Positions 1-10,031 of a stretch of DNA of 64,000 bases are shown here, piece after piece (within the stretch, counting starts at the first letter, position 1; the number at the start of each line of letters is the position of its first letter). The notes beneath the pieces were generated by a model. It saw nothing but the letters and a program-made list of their open reading frames with translations, was not told where the DNA came from and did no database searches. A program made the position numbers and the translations under genes. The stretch lies in assembly GCF_035658495.1 (NCBI RefSeq), contig NZ_CP141944.1:1638001-1702000 (forward strand), given 5' to 3'. The stretch is from Novosphingobium sp. RL4. GTDB lineage: Bacteria > Pseudomonadota > Alphaproteobacteria > Sphingomonadales > Sphingomonadaceae.

Positions 1-2
1 GG

Positions 3-605
3 CTCGTTGCGCGCAAGTGGACGTTCGATCGCCTGATTGAGGGAACGGAGCAATTCCTCCCGGGCGCAATCGAAGTCGTCGACCCGGATGGCAATATGAT
101 GCGCTTCGGTCTTGGCCGGACGGCAGATGTCCCCGTGCCGGGGGCGCTGCCGGCGCGTCTCCAGCATGTCGTTGTCGCGAGCACGGACGCGGCAAGGTTG
201 TCGCTGTTTTACCAGGAAGTGCTCGGGTTCACTCTCTCCGACAATGTCGTCGACGAGGATCGTACGCTCAAGACGGCATTTTTGAGGTGCAGTGAAGAGC
301 ACCACAGCTTTGCCGTGTTTCAGGCCTCAAGCAATCGCTTCGACCATCATTGCTATGAAGCGCGCGAATGGTCTCTCATCCGCGATTGGGGTGACCATTT
401 CGCGGCGCAGCACGTCGCCGTCGAGTGGGGGCCTGGGCGGCACGGACCTGGAAACAATCTGTTCCTTTTCATTCACGACCTCGACGGCAACTGGCTGGAA
501 ATTTCCGCTGAACTCGAGATCGTCACGCCCGATCGGCCGGTCGGCGAATGGCCGCACGCTCAACGCACACTGAACCAGTGGGGCAGTGCTCCGCTGCGGA
601 CCTGA
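3..605 (+). CDS. Extradiol-type (VOC) dioxygenase, 5'-truncated by window edge
   Basis: The reading frame is open from base 3, so the start lies outside the window; about 200 C-terminal codons are present. The visible N-terminal piece (EVVDPDGNMMRF) is the closing strand of one VOC module. A complete second module follows with the His-His-Glu metal triad of type I extradiol dioxygenases: His in LQHVVV, His in QHVAVEW and Glu in NWLEIS. The family (BphC-like) cleaves catechols next to the hydroxyls using Fe(II). The next gene is an FAH-type hydrolase and then an FAD hydroxylase, so this is probably the ring-cleavage step of an aromatic pathway. The substrate cannot be read from sequence; a non-oxygenase VOC protein is possible. 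Confidence 0.8.
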   Translation, partial: LVARKWTFDRLIEGTEQFLPGAIEVVDPDGNMMRFGLGRTADVPVPGALPARLQHVVVASTDAARLSLFYQEVLGFTLSDNVVDEDRTLKTAFLRCSEEHHSFAVFQASSNRFDHHCYEAREWSLIRDWGDHFAAQHVAVEWGPGRHGPGNNLFLFIHDLDGNWLEISAELEIVTPDRPVGEWPHAQRTLNQWGSAPLRT

Positions 606-689
606 ACACGTTTCACATCTTCATTGACTGACTGACTGATCGGAAGGGTGCGCCGCGTAGGCACGCCATTCCGCCAACGGAGAGCGAAT

Positions 690-1538
690 ATGAGACTGGC
701 TAGTTTTGAGCATGCAGGCGTTACCACCTGGGGCGTGATTGACGGCAGCGAAGCCATCGACGTCGGGGCGGTGCTTGGGGCTGAATATCCCACGCTGCGG
801 ACTGCAATTGCTGCTGATGCGACGGGCCGAATCTCGGCGGTTCTCGCCGATGTGCCGCGCTTCAGTGTCGACGACATCACTTGGTTGCCGGTCATTCCCG
901 ACCCGACCAAAATCCTCTGCATCGGTCTCAACTACGAGATGCACCGCGTCGAAACGGGGCGTGACGTGACGGGCCATCCTGCTGTCTTCACCCGCTTTGC
1001 CGATAGTCAGATCGGACATAAGGCCCCGATCGTTCGTCCTCACATGTCGACGGAACTCGACTACGAAGGCGAGCTTGCGATCGTGATCGGCAAGGGCGGA
1101 CGTTACATCAGCCGTGACCAGGCGATGGACCATGTCGCGGGCTATTCGATCTACAATGACGGAAGCGTTCGCGATTGGCAGCGACACACGATCCAGTTCA
1201 CGCCGGGCAAGAATTTCCCGGGGACGGGCGCTCTCGGTCCTGTGCTGGTGACTTCGGACGAGATTACCGATTACCGCGAACTGAAGCTCGAAACCCGTGT
1301 GAACGGCGAAGTGCTCCAGTCTGCCGGTCTCGATCAGCTCATTTTCTCGATCCCGGTGCTGATCGAATATTGCTCTACCTTCACCCCGCTCAATCCCGGC
1401 GACGTGATCGCGACCGGCACGCCGGGCGGCGTCGGCGCCAAGCGCAAACCGCCGGTGTGGCTGAAGCCCGGCGACAAGGTCGAGATCGAAGTCTCCCAGA
1501 TCGGGATCCTGCAAAACGAGGTCGAGGATGAGCGCTGA
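690..1538 (+). CDS. Fumarylacetoacetate hydrolase (FAH) family protein
   Basis: About 282 residues. The ATG at 690 was chosen because it follows a purine-rich GGAGAGCG and begins at the typical MRLASFEHAG N-terminus. The acidic metal-binding stretch DYEGELAIVIG and the C-terminal ATGTPGGVG loop are hallmarks of the FAH fold (acylpyruvate hydrolases, 2-oxohept-3-ene-1,7-dioate isomerases/decarboxylases). It probably hydrolyses or isomerises the ring-cleavage product made by the upstream VOC dioxygenase. The 3' end overlaps the next gene by 11 nt, which suggests one operon and translational coupling. Exact substrate unknown. Confidence 0.88.
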   Translation: MRLASFEHAGVTTWGVIDGSEAIDVGAVLGAEYPTLRTAIAADATGRISAVLADVPRFSVDDITWLPVIPDPTKILCIGLNYEMHRVETGRDVTGHPAVFTRFADSQIGHKAPIVRPHMSTELDYEGELAIVIGKGGRYISRDQAMDHVAGYSIYNDGSVRDWQRHTIQFTPGKNFPGTGALGPVLVTSDEITDYRELKLETRVNGEVLQSAGLDQLIFSIPVLIEYCSTFTPLNPGDVIATGTPGGVGAKRKPPVWLKPGDKVEIEVSQIGILQNEVEDER

Positions 1539-3162
1539 ACAGGCGACCGGTCGGCCCTACGATGTGATCATCGTAGGTGCCGGCCCGACCGGATTGGTAT
1601 TGGCCAATCTGCTTGGTGGCCAGGGTGTTTCGACCCTGGTCATCGAGCGCAATCCGACAACCGTCCAAGAGCCGCGAGCGGTTTCGATCGACGATGAGTC
1701 GCTCCGCACGGTGCAGGCTTCCGGGATGTTGGAATCGGTGATGGGCGGTGTCGTGGCCGGTTACGGCTCGCGCTATCTGACCCCGCAGGGCAAATGCTTC
1801 CTTACCGTCCTGCCGAGCGGCCGACCCTATGGACATTCGCGCCGTAACGCATTTCGGCAACCTGATTTCGAAAGCCGGATGCGCGAAGGGCTAAACCGCT
1901 TTCCGCACATCACCGCACTCTTTGGCTGGGAAGTCCAGAGTTTCCACCAGGATGCGGAGGGCGTCGAAGTCACTATCTCCGGTGAGGGCGAGACGCGAGC
2001 GGTCCAGGGCCGCTTTCTTGTGGGCGCGGACGGAGCGAGCAGCTTCGTTCGCAAGCAACTTGGCATTGCCCTCGAAGGTGAGACGATACCGGAGCGGTGG
2101 CTGATCGTTGATCTCGAGAACTCCCCTGCCGAGCGCGATACGGTGGTGTTCTGCGATATCGAGCGCCCATGCATCGCGCTTCCCGGGCCAAATCTGACCC
2201 GGCGCTTCGAGTTCAAACTCTTCCGCGGCGAAGACGAAGCCGCGCTTCTGCAGCCCGACAACGTCCAACGGTTACTCCAATCTCGCGGTGTCGCGCCGGG
2301 CAGCCGGATTGTCCGGCAGACTGTCTATACCTTCCATGCCCGGCTGGCGGCAAAGTGGACTGTTGGCCGGGTGTTCCTGGCTGGCGACGCGGCGCACCTC
2401 ACGCCGCCGTTTGCCGGGCAAGGCATGAACAGCGGCGTCCGCGATGCACACAATCTGGCATGGAAGCTGGCTGAGGTTACCTCCGGGCGCCTGCCGGAAC
2501 GCCTGCTCGAAAGCTATGAACTTGAGCGGCGCGACCATGTGGCAGCGATGATCGAACTCGCCCTGCGGATGGGCCGAATTATGGGTCCGTCCAGCAAGTT
2601 GTCCGGCTGGTTGACCCAAACGGCGTTCCGGGTCGCTGGAATCTGGCCTCCGCTTCGCAGTTACTTTGGCGAGATGAAATACAAACCAAAGCCCCGCTTT
2701 GAGGCTGGTTTCATTGTTCCGTCGTCGCAGCCCTTGGTCGGTCGTCTCCTGCCGCAGCCGGTGATCGCCGACGCGGTCCATGGTGAACGTCTCCTCGACG
2801 ACGCGCTACCGCCTGGTTTCGTGCTCTTCGGCGTAGGCGTCACACCGACAGCTCTGGCGGGGGCCGCCAAGGCCTTTGAAACGACGCGGTTGACGCCCAA
2901 CCTAGTCACCTTGAACGCTCCGGCGGATCCGGCGGTGATCCCCAGCGTGCGTCAAGTCATCACGCAGGGCGTGGCGCCTGGAGACTTGCTGGCGGCCAAT
3001 GGAATGATGCTGTTGGTCCGACCCGACCGATATGTCATGGCTGCATTCGCCCCCGGCGACGCAACGCAGATCGCGGCTGCGGTTCGCAATCTTACAGGGG
3101 GGCGCGAGGCGCCGAATTCTCAAGATCTGACTGTGCCCCGGACCGCTGTGACGGCACGCTGA
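1528..3162 (+). CDS. FAD-dependent aromatic hydroxylase (MhpA/PHBH-type)
   Basis: 544 residues with the three class A flavoprotein monooxygenase signatures: Rossmann GAGPTG at residues 17-22, the DG motif in GADGASSFVRKQLG, and the GD motif in FLAGDAAHLTPPFAGQGMNSG. The long C-terminal thioredoxin-like tail fits the MhpA (3-(3-hydroxyphenyl)propionate hydroxylase) subgroup. It would hydroxylate a phenolic ring with NAD(P)H and O2, producing a catechol for the VOC dioxygenase encoded upstream. It overlaps the FAH gene by 11 nt. Family confident, substrate unknown. Confidence 0.9.
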   Translation: MSAEQATGRPYDVIIVGAGPTGLVLANLLGGQGVSTLVIERNPTTVQEPRAVSIDDESLRTVQASGMLESVMGGVVAGYGSRYLTPQGKCFLTVLPSGRPYGHSRRNAFRQPDFESRMREGLNRFPHITALFGWEVQSFHQDAEGVEVTISGEGETRAVQGRFLVGADGASSFVRKQLGIALEGETIPERWLIVDLENSPAERDTVVFCDIERPCIALPGPNLTRRFEFKLFRGEDEAALLQPDNVQRLLQSRGVAPGSRIVRQTVYTFHARLAAKWTVGRVFLAGDAAHLTPPFAGQGMNSGVRDAHNLAWKLAEVTSGRLPERLLESYELERRDHVAAMIELALRMGRIMGPSSKLSGWLTQTAFRVAGIWPPLRSYFGEMKYKPKPRFEAGFIVPSSQPLVGRLLPQPVIADAVHGERLLDDALPPGFVLFGVGVTPTALAGAAKAFETTRLTPNLVTLNAPADPAVIPSVRQVITQGVAPGDLLAANGMMLLVRPDRYVMAAFAPGDATQIAAAVRNLTGGREAPNSQDLTVPRTAVTAR

Positions 3163-3229
3163 ATGCCGCACAGCCTGCGCCCAGGGTCGCGTGCATACCA
3201 GCGCAGGTACGCGGGTGAAGGACGGGGCT

Positions 3230-3257
3230 GCTGGCGCCGGTGAAGGCCGGCGCCAGC
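3230..3257 (+). terminator. GC-rich hairpin after the FAD hydroxylase gene
   Basis: Perfect 11-bp stem GCTGGCGCCGG/CCGGCGCCAGC with a 6-nt loop, 68 nt after the stop codon at 3162. No U-tract follows, so it is either a weak terminator or an mRNA-stabilising structure. The rest of the 324-nt gap (3163-3486) must carry the promoter of the TonB receptor; an AT-richer patch around 3305-3335 is the only candidate seen. Confidence 0.4.
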
Positions 3258-3486
3258 ACCACAAAAGCATCGATCCAGTTTGACAGACTGTGAGCGACCT
3301 GACAGTATTTTGTCATAACGACAATAATTGATTCTTGCAGTAGATGGGGAGGGTCCCCCGCTCGCAATGAAGTTTGAGGAGAGGTGCCCAGCCGTCCCCA
3401 GGCGTGCGCGCTTGGCGCAGACAGCAGGACCATTTCCACCTGAATAATCAGAACGACGGCCACGAGCCGGTACAGGAGGGGAAGAA

Positions 3487-6165
3487 ATGAGCAGGAAAAT
3501 CCGCAAGATTAGTGCGTGCGGTTTGCTTGGCGGATGTTCGCTTGCAGCGCTGGCCGTCCCGGCCGCAGCCCAGGAGGCAAGCACGCAGCAGTCCAACGCT
3601 ATACCCGAGATTATCGTTACCGCTCAGAAACGTGCGGAAAGCATGCAGGACGTGCCGATCGCAATTTCGAGCTTTTCGGAAGATAGCCTCAAGGAACGCG
3701 GCATTTCTTCCGCGGGTGACTTGCGAACCCAGATTCCGAACATGGCGTTCTCGCGCAACGCCACGAATAGCGTCAATTTCCAGCTTCGCGGCATTGGCGC
3801 AAAGCTGACCACCGCGACGGCCGATACTGGCGTCGGCGTGCACATCAACAATGCGCCGCTGACCAATAGCCGTATCGCCGATACCGACTTCTATGATGTT
3901 GAGCGTGTCGAGGTGCTGCGCGGACCGCAAGGCACACTCTATGGGCGAAACGCGACCGGCGGCGTCGTCAACATTATTACAGCCAAGCCCAAGGATGACT
4001 TTTCCTCCTCGGTCACGGCCGATGTCGGCAACTTCGGCACGATGAAGCTTCGCGGCTATGTGAACGTGCCGCTCGGAGACATCTTCGCAGTTCGGGCCGC
4101 TGGCTTCTTGCTCAAGCGCGATGGCTACTCTCAAAACACGTTTACTGGCCGTGACGGCGACGATCGTGACATGTGGGCGGGCCGCCTGACGCTTGGTTTC
4201 AAACCCAGCGACAACTTCAGCGGCTGGCTCATGTGGGAGCGGTTCCGTGAGGATGATCGCCGTATGCGCTCGCAGAAGCAGCTCTGCACTCCCGATGCCG
4301 GCCCCACCAGCGTGGGCGGTGTGGCGACGAATCCCACGACGCAGGGTTTGCTTAGCCAGGGCTGCGCAAACGGTTCGCTTTATGACGATGCAGCTCTGGG
4401 GGCGCCCAATAGCCTCGGCACCGTCAACGGGATCGTCGGGCTGACCACTGGCATGGTCACCGGCAATGCCAATGCCGGCGTACGACAGGACAGCAACCTG
4501 CGCCGGTTCGCTTCTGCGATCGATCCCCGCTACATAGCGCGTAACGATGTCGTCGAACTCAATCTCGAATGGGATTTCGCCGCCGGCCTGAAATTGAGCT
4601 CGTTGACCTCTTATGTGAAGGACTACAGCTCTGCGAAGCAGGACGCCGACAGTTTCATTCCGAACCTCGGATATAACAACACTGCGCTTTCGCCGGGCGG
4701 CGTGTTCGTGGACCCCCAGCTCGGCGCTACGACATTCAACCAGTCGTACCAGAAGGTCGACAACCGCAATCGCCAGTGGACCCAGGAACTGCGGATCCAG
4801 TCCGACTTCGACGGGCCGATTAATTTCAACGTCGGCGGTATCTATCTCGACTACAAGACCACCCAGGACTTCATTCTCGCTTCGACAGCTTTCACGGCGC
4901 GCTCCGAACAGCTCAACGCGCAAGGCGCGAATATCTATATCGACCCCAACCCTGATCCGGATGGTTCGGGACACAACTACCTGTTCAACAGGACGCCATA
5001 TCGCCTGAAGGCGAAAGCGGCGTTCGGTGAAGTCTACTGGGATGCGACTGATAACCTGCGCGTGACCGGCGGCCTGCGCTATACGGATGACGACAAGACT
5101 TCGGACGTCATTCCTGTGGCTCTATTCACTCCAGGAAGCGGACTGGTCACGACCGAAGTGCAGCATGCACGATTCAAGGAGCTGACCGGGCGCTTCAACG
5201 TCGAGTGGAATCCCGAAATCTCGTTCACCGACAAGTCGATGTTCTATGCTTCGTATGCAAAGGGGTACAAGGGAGGGGGCTTCAATCCGGCCTCGTCGGT
5301 CAGCGTTGGCGGGGTTCAGCCCACGTACGCCCCCGAGTTTGTCAACGCCTACGAAATCGGAACGAAGAATACGCTCGCCGGCGGGAGTGTGATCCTGAAC
5401 CTCACCGGGTTCTATTACGACTACGTCGACTATCAGGTCTCCAAGGTCGTTGCCCTCACGGTTGCCAACGAAAACATCGATGCAACCATCAAGGGGATCG
5501 AGTTCGAGACGATCGTGCAGCCGGTGCACGGCCTCCGACTCAACGCCAATGTCGGCCTGCTCGATACCTCGATCAAAAAGGGTTCGACGTCGATCGATCT
5601 CCTGAACCGTACCCAGGGAGATCCTTCGCTGACGTTCGTCAAGAACGGCAACGGTACGGGATGCGTTGCCAATACCAACGGCATTGCCGGTCTGCTGGGC
5701 GGCATCAATGCCGGTGCAATCCCTTCAGCCGCTTTGCTCGGAGTTTGCAGCGGAGCTTTCGCGTCGCAGGGTATCGTGGTGTCGGATGGCATTCCGGTTG
5801 ATCTGAAGGGCAAGGAGCTTCCCGATGCTCCGAACTGGACGGTCTCGCTCGGCGCAGAGTACCGCTATGACGTGAACGATGACTGGTCGCTCACTCTGCG
5901 GGGTGACTACTACCGCCAGGGCAAGAGCTACGCTCGCATTTACAATGCCGAGATCGACCGCCTGAAAGGCTGGGACAACATCAATCTCTCGTTCGTTGCG
6001 GCCAGCGAGAAGCAGGATTTCTCGGCCCAGCTGTTCGTGCGCAACCTCGCGAACAAGACTGTCATCACGTCCACCACGACGAATACCGAGCTTTTCGGCA
6101 TGACCAGCCAGCTCTACCTCAACGAACCCCGGACTTACGGCATCAGCCTGACCAAGTCCTTCTGA
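3487..6165 (+). CDS. TonB-dependent outer-membrane receptor
   Basis: 892 residues. A signal peptide ends at about AAAQ (residue 29), followed by a TonB box-like IPEIIVTAQKR, a plug domain with the VEVLRGPQGTLYGRNATGG motif, and a long beta-barrel ending in Phe (SLTKSF), as outer-membrane barrels do. No STN signalling domain is present, so it is a transporter rather than a transducer. A GGAGGGG ribosome site precedes ATG 3487. Its position after VOC-FAH-hydroxylase genes and beside a LysR regulator suggests uptake of the aromatic substrate of this cluster, which is an inference typical for sphingomonads. Confidence 0.93.
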   Translation: MSRKIRKISACGLLGGCSLAALAVPAAAQEASTQQSNAIPEIIVTAQKRAESMQDVPIAISSFSEDSLKERGISSAGDLRTQIPNMAFSRNATNSVNFQLRGIGAKLTTATADTGVGVHINNAPLTNSRIADTDFYDVERVEVLRGPQGTLYGRNATGGVVNIITAKPKDDFSSSVTADVGNFGTMKLRGYVNVPLGDIFAVRAAGFLLKRDGYSQNTFTGRDGDDRDMWAGRLTLGFKPSDNFSGWLMWERFREDDRRMRSQKQLCTPDAGPTSVGGVATNPTTQGLLSQGCANGSLYDDAALGAPNSLGTVNGIVGLTTGMVTGNANAGVRQDSNLRRFASAIDPRYIARNDVVELNLEWDFAAGLKLSSLTSYVKDYSSAKQDADSFIPNLGYNNTALSPGGVFVDPQLGATTFNQSYQKVDNRNRQWTQELRIQSDFDGPINFNVGGIYLDYKTTQDFILASTAFTARSEQLNAQGANIYIDPNPDPDGSGHNYLFNRTPYRLKAKAAFGEVYWDATDNLRVTGGLRYTDDDKTSDVIPVALFTPGSGLVTTEVQHARFKELTGRFNVEWNPEISFTDKSMFYASYAKGYKGGGFNPASSVSVGGVQPTYAPEFVNAYEIGTKNTLAGGSVILNLTGFYYDYVDYQVSKVVALTVANENIDATIKGIEFETIVQPVHGLRLNANVGLLDTSIKKGSTSIDLLNRTQGDPSLTFVKNGNGTGCVANTNGIAGLLGGINAGAIPSAALLGVCSGAFASQGIVVSDGIPVDLKGKELPDAPNWTVSLGAEYRYDVNDDWSLTLRGDYYRQGKSYARIYNAEIDRLKGWDNINLSFVAASEKQDFSAQLFVRNLANKTVITSTTTNTELFGMTSQLYLNEPRTYGISLTKSF

Positions 6166-6197
6166 GCTAGGTTCGCGAAACCATAAGAGCAATCCCC

Positions 6198-6223
6198 GGC
6201 CGCCCGTATTCGTACGGGCGGCC
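6198..6223 (+). terminator. Hairpin terminator candidate after TonB receptor
   Basis: Perfect 11-bp stem GGCCGCCCGTA/TACGGGCGGCC with a stable TTCG tetraloop, 33 nt after the TonB receptor stop. It is flanked by CCCC on the left and AAACGGGG on the right and lacks a long U-run. It probably ends or insulates the upstream operon before the LysR gene. Confidence 0.5.
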
Positions 6224-6389
6224 AAACGGGGCCAAGAAACCACCTGAGTCCGCCTTCAACGGCAATTGGCCATTCTATTATCATGGGAAAAACTTCCCCT
6301 GTAAGGCTTCGAACGCCTCACCGGTATCGCTGGCGGTATCGGGCCGGGAGGTGCAGACTTCCGGATCATTCTTGGAGGTTCGCGTCTCG

Positions 6390-7340
6390 ATGCATTTCAA
6401 CGGCTTCGACCTTAATTTGTTGGTCGCGCTCGATGCGCTTCTGACGGAGCGGAATGTTACACGTGCCGCTGCGCGGCTTCACATTACCCAACCCGCGATG
6501 AGCAATGCGCTGCAGAGGTTGCGGCAGCGTCTGGACGACCCCATTCTCGAACGCTCCGGCCGGGAGCTGAAGCTCACTCCGGTTGCCGAGGCGCTGGTTC
6601 GGCCTTTGCAGGACCTGCTCAGCCGTACCGAGCAGCTGATCGGTCTTACCGACGGCTTCGACCCGAGCACCGCGACGCGCACGTTCCGCATCGCGATGTC
6701 GGATTACTGCGCCGCCGTTTTCATGCCTTTGCTCGTTCAAAAACTATCGGTCTCTGCTCCGCACATTCGGTGCGAGGCCGAAGCCCTCAATGACCAATCG
6801 TTTGAGCGGCTTACCGCTCGGAACCTTGATTTCTGTGTCACGGCGCAGGACCTTTTCCTGATGGGAGCAAGCGCTGACGGCAGCAAGGTAAGGCGGGCAG
6901 ATCTCTTTCGGGACAGCTATGTGACGGCCACAAGCCCTGAGCATCCCGCAGTGAAGCATGGAATGGATGAGGCGACCTATCTTGCATATCCTCATGTGAG
7001 TTACCGCTCGGGGAGCGGTGTGCGTTCGTTGGAGGACCAGGCGAAGAGCACTCTCGGTCTCGACACGAAGATCGGGGCAGTCACCTCCGTACTGGTTGCC
7101 ATGCCGCTGCTGGTTGCTGGAACGGATTACATCGCCACATTTCCGGCCCGCATCACCCAGGTTATCGGCGGTGCCAGGGGTTTCGTTCTGCACGAATGCC
7201 CGGTCGAAATTCCCGAGCTGGTCGAGACTTTGCTCTGGAACACGATGTCGGACATGGACCGCGGCCATGTCTGGATGCGCAACGCGATTGTCGAGACCGC
7301 GCAAATTCTGCAGAACTCAAAATCATCCGAGGCGGCTTAG
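6390..7340 (+). CDS. LysR-family transcriptional regulator (NodD-like)
   Basis: 316 residues. The N-terminus FDLNLLVALDALLTERNVTRAA followed by LHITQPAMSNALQRLRQRL is the winged HTH of the NodD/NahR-like LysR branch. A ligand-binding domain follows. ATG 6390 is preferred because GGAGG lies 10 nt upstream and the HTH begins at the expected distance; a longer upstream start would add unrelated residues. It lies between two similar catabolic half-clusters, each with a TonB receptor, and is the likely aromatic-responsive activator of one or both. The ligand is unknown. Confidence 0.9.
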   Translation: MHFNGFDLNLLVALDALLTERNVTRAAARLHITQPAMSNALQRLRQRLDDPILERSGRELKLTPVAEALVRPLQDLLSRTEQLIGLTDGFDPSTATRTFRIAMSDYCAAVFMPLLVQKLSVSAPHIRCEAEALNDQSFERLTARNLDFCVTAQDLFLMGASADGSKVRRADLFRDSYVTATSPEHPAVKHGMDEATYLAYPHVSYRSGSGVRSLEDQAKSTLGLDTKIGAVTSVLVAMPLLVAGTDYIATFPARITQVIGGARGFVLHECPVEIPELVETLLWNTMSDMDRGHVWMRNAIVETAQILQNSKSSEAA

Positions 7341-7627
7341 CTCGATTGCCTTGATCCCTGTCAGTCATCGCCGTGCGATCGGGATCCTAGTGTCGCTTCA
7401 AGGCCAAACGGGGTGGTCGAGGCGACCTCGCTCGGGATCGCTCAACCCGTCGCGTTTCCCGCTTTCCGGACGGTGCCATTGGCTGGATCATCAGCGGAAC
7501 CTATAGCTCCAATTCAGCGAAGAAATTTTACAACAAGGCCCTGAACACCGCACATCTCAGCTCAGATCCCACGGTTTCCCGCAACGCAGAAAAGGCGGCG
7601 GAGACCCCAATGAGTGGGCGGGGAGAG

Positions 7628-9994
7628 ATGATGAAAAGCAGGTTCCTGATTTCGGTCGCGGCGTTCGCCGTTTTGCCTTTCAATCCAGCTGCAGCGCAAT
7701 CTACCGGCGCCAGCAACCCGTCCGGCGCGACGGCGCAGGCCACGGGCGAGGAGGCGGTTCAACCGCCCCAAGCCGAGGGGCTCCAGGACATTGTTGTGAC
7801 GGCCCAGCGCCGGTCCGAAAGCCTGCAGCGGGCGGCCATTGCCGTAACTTCGGTTGGAGGTGACGAGTTGCGCGCCGCATCTGTGGTCAGCCCCGTGCAG
7901 TTGACTGCCATTGTCCCCGCGCTGCAAATCGCTCCGTCCAACGGCAGCTTCAACTTCTACCTGCGCGGCGTTGGTAACGTGAACGGCAACCCGCTTTCGG
8001 AATCCGCGATCGCGTTCAATTACGCTGGTGTCTACATCGGTCGCCCTGCTTCCACCGCGGGATTCTTCTATGACATCGAGCGCGTCGAGGTCCTCAAGGG
8101 ACCGCAGGGCACTCTCTATGGACGCAACGCCACGGGCGGTGCCATCAACGTCATTCCTAAAGCGCCGACGAACAGCCTCGAAGGCAGCTTCAGCCTGGAG
8201 CTGGGCAACTACGATACAGTCAATGCCCAGGGGGCGTTCAACATCCCCGTATCTGAAGGCGTGGCCTTGCGGGTCGCAGGTTTTACGGCCCGTCACGACG
8301 GATACATGCACGACGGTACCGATGATCAGGATGACGCCGGCGGGCGCGTCCAGCTTCGAATAGAGCCGGCGGACAACCTCAAGATCAATATCCTGGCAGA
8401 CTACGTCCATCAGGGCGGAACGGGCGCCGGATCGACCCCGGTCGCGCTTGGTCTGGGCAACCGCGATGGGCTGAGTTCCGATGCGGGACAGGCATTCTAC
8501 GAGAGCGTGCCCAATACGCTTGGAGGCCGCAATTTTTACGGAATTCCTCGCGTGCAGTACCAGAACAACACGTTTTACGGGGTTGCAGCGACCATCGATT
8601 GGAAGACCTCGCTCGGTACACTGACGCTGCTTCCCTCGTATCGGCATAGCAAGATCGACACTCAGAATTCGACGGTCGGCTTCCTGATTACTGAAAAGGA
8701 TTCGACGAAAGAAAAGAGTCTTGAGGCCCGCTTTGCATCCGACCAGGCGCGATCGCTAAAAGTGCTGATCGGCGGATATTATTACGATGCCGACACGGAC
8801 GTGCCGCTGTTTTTGGTCAACAATCAGTTCGATTACACCCGCCAGACGTACAAGACCGGGACGACCAGTCTCGCAGCGTTCGGGCGCGTGACGTATGACG
8901 TGACGCCGACGTTCCGGTTGAACGGCGGGCTTCGCTATACGCACGAGAAGAAGTACCTTGATGGCACGGACCTCATCCTGGATCGGATTTGTCTGGCCGG
9001 GATGGGTGGTTGCCCGGACGCTGAACCATTCGCCTTTGGAGACACCAGCGCACCCGATGTGACAATCGTAGACGGTGCGGTCATTCCGCAGATGCGCTCC
9101 GACGGCACATTGCAGGTCGGGACGCTCATCGATGTCAAGCGCAAGGCCAAGTTCGAGCGCGTTACTTGGCGGGCCGGAATGGAGTGGGACGCAGGCCCAA
9201 ACAGCTTGCTTTACGCGAGCTACGAGACCGGCTTCAAATCGGGCGGATTCTTCTTCACGCACGACGAGGGCGTCTACAAGCCGGAGAACATCAAGGCCTG
9301 GACGATTGGTTCGAAGAACAGGTTCCTCTCCAATCGCCTCCAGGTGAACCTCGAAGGTTTCTGGTGGACTTACGCGAACCAGCAAATCAGCCATGTGGCT
9401 CTCGATTCCGCGGGTAGCGCTGTCCTGCCGACCGAAAATATCGGCAAGGCCACGATCCGCGGCGTGGAAGGCGAAATCCGGTTCCTCGCAACTCGAAACA
9501 CGCTGCTTTCCGCCGATCTCCAGTACCTCGACGCGAAGTACAATGATTTCGTCTATTCGGTGCCAGACTTTGGCGCGCCGCCCAGCACGACCTGTCCTTC
9601 CACGCTCTCGGGCGTGAATTATTCGGTCGACTGTAGCGGCCGGCGCCCACCGCAGGCCCCAAAGTGGACAGTCAACCTGTCTGCCGAGCAGACCATCGAC
9701 CTCACGAATGAGGGCAGGGTCGTCCTTTCGGGGCGGATGCACTACCAGTCGAAGACGCTCACATCGCTCGAGTTTCTGCCCGAAGAAGAGCAGAAGGCGT
9801 ACGCGACATTCGACGCGGCTGCGACCTATCACGCCCCAGCCAACCGATACTTCGTCACGGCTTTCGTCAACAACCTAACCAACCGGACCGTGATGGCAGG
9901 ATCCTTCCTGCCTCCTTTCAGCACGACGAGCTTCGCGGTCGGAATCCTGCGCCCGCCGCGGACGTACGGTGTGCGTCTGGGCTTCGACTTCTGA
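7628..9994 (+). CDS. TonB-dependent outer-membrane receptor
   Basis: 788 residues from ATG 7628, preceded by GGGGAGAG. Signal peptide MMKSRFLISVAAFAVLPFNPAAAQ, TonB box-like LQDIVVTAQRR, plug motif VEVLKGPQGTLYGRNATGG, and a barrel ending VRLGFDF. No STN domain. The gene is followed after 37 nt by an FAD hydroxylase gene on the same strand, so it probably leads the operon that runs to 16698 and imports its substrate. The 287-nt gap before it should hold the operon promoter; no clear operator was identified there. Confidence 0.92.
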   Translation: MMKSRFLISVAAFAVLPFNPAAAQSTGASNPSGATAQATGEEAVQPPQAEGLQDIVVTAQRRSESLQRAAIAVTSVGGDELRAASVVSPVQLTAIVPALQIAPSNGSFNFYLRGVGNVNGNPLSESAIAFNYAGVYIGRPASTAGFFYDIERVEVLKGPQGTLYGRNATGGAINVIPKAPTNSLEGSFSLELGNYDTVNAQGAFNIPVSEGVALRVAGFTARHDGYMHDGTDDQDDAGGRVQLRIEPADNLKINILADYVHQGGTGAGSTPVALGLGNRDGLSSDAGQAFYESVPNTLGGRNFYGIPRVQYQNNTFYGVAATIDWKTSLGTLTLLPSYRHSKIDTQNSTVGFLITEKDSTKEKSLEARFASDQARSLKVLIGGYYYDADTDVPLFLVNNQFDYTRQTYKTGTTSLAAFGRVTYDVTPTFRLNGGLRYTHEKKYLDGTDLILDRICLAGMGGCPDAEPFAFGDTSAPDVTIVDGAVIPQMRSDGTLQVGTLIDVKRKAKFERVTWRAGMEWDAGPNSLLYASYETGFKSGGFFFTHDEGVYKPENIKAWTIGSKNRFLSNRLQVNLEGFWWTYANQQISHVALDSAGSAVLPTENIGKATIRGVEGEIRFLATRNTLLSADLQYLDAKYNDFVYSVPDFGAPPSTTCPSTLSGVNYSVDCSGRRPPQAPKWTVNLSAEQTIDLTNEGRVVLSGRMHYQSKTLTSLEFLPEEEQKAYATFDAAATYHAPANRYFVTAFVNNLTNRTVMAGSFLPPFSTTSFAVGILRPPRTYGVRLGFDF

Positions 9995-10031
9995 GCCCTA
10001 TCGGGTCGCCTCGAATAACGTGGAGAGTTTT

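Noticed and set aside
3448..4974. 508-codon open frame on the minus strand
   Set aside because: Lies antisense to the TonB receptor gene, has no family motif, and its composition follows the codon bias of the real gene.
8756..9832. 358-codon open frame on the minus strand
   Set aside because: Antisense to the TonB receptor gene at 7628-9994; no motif.
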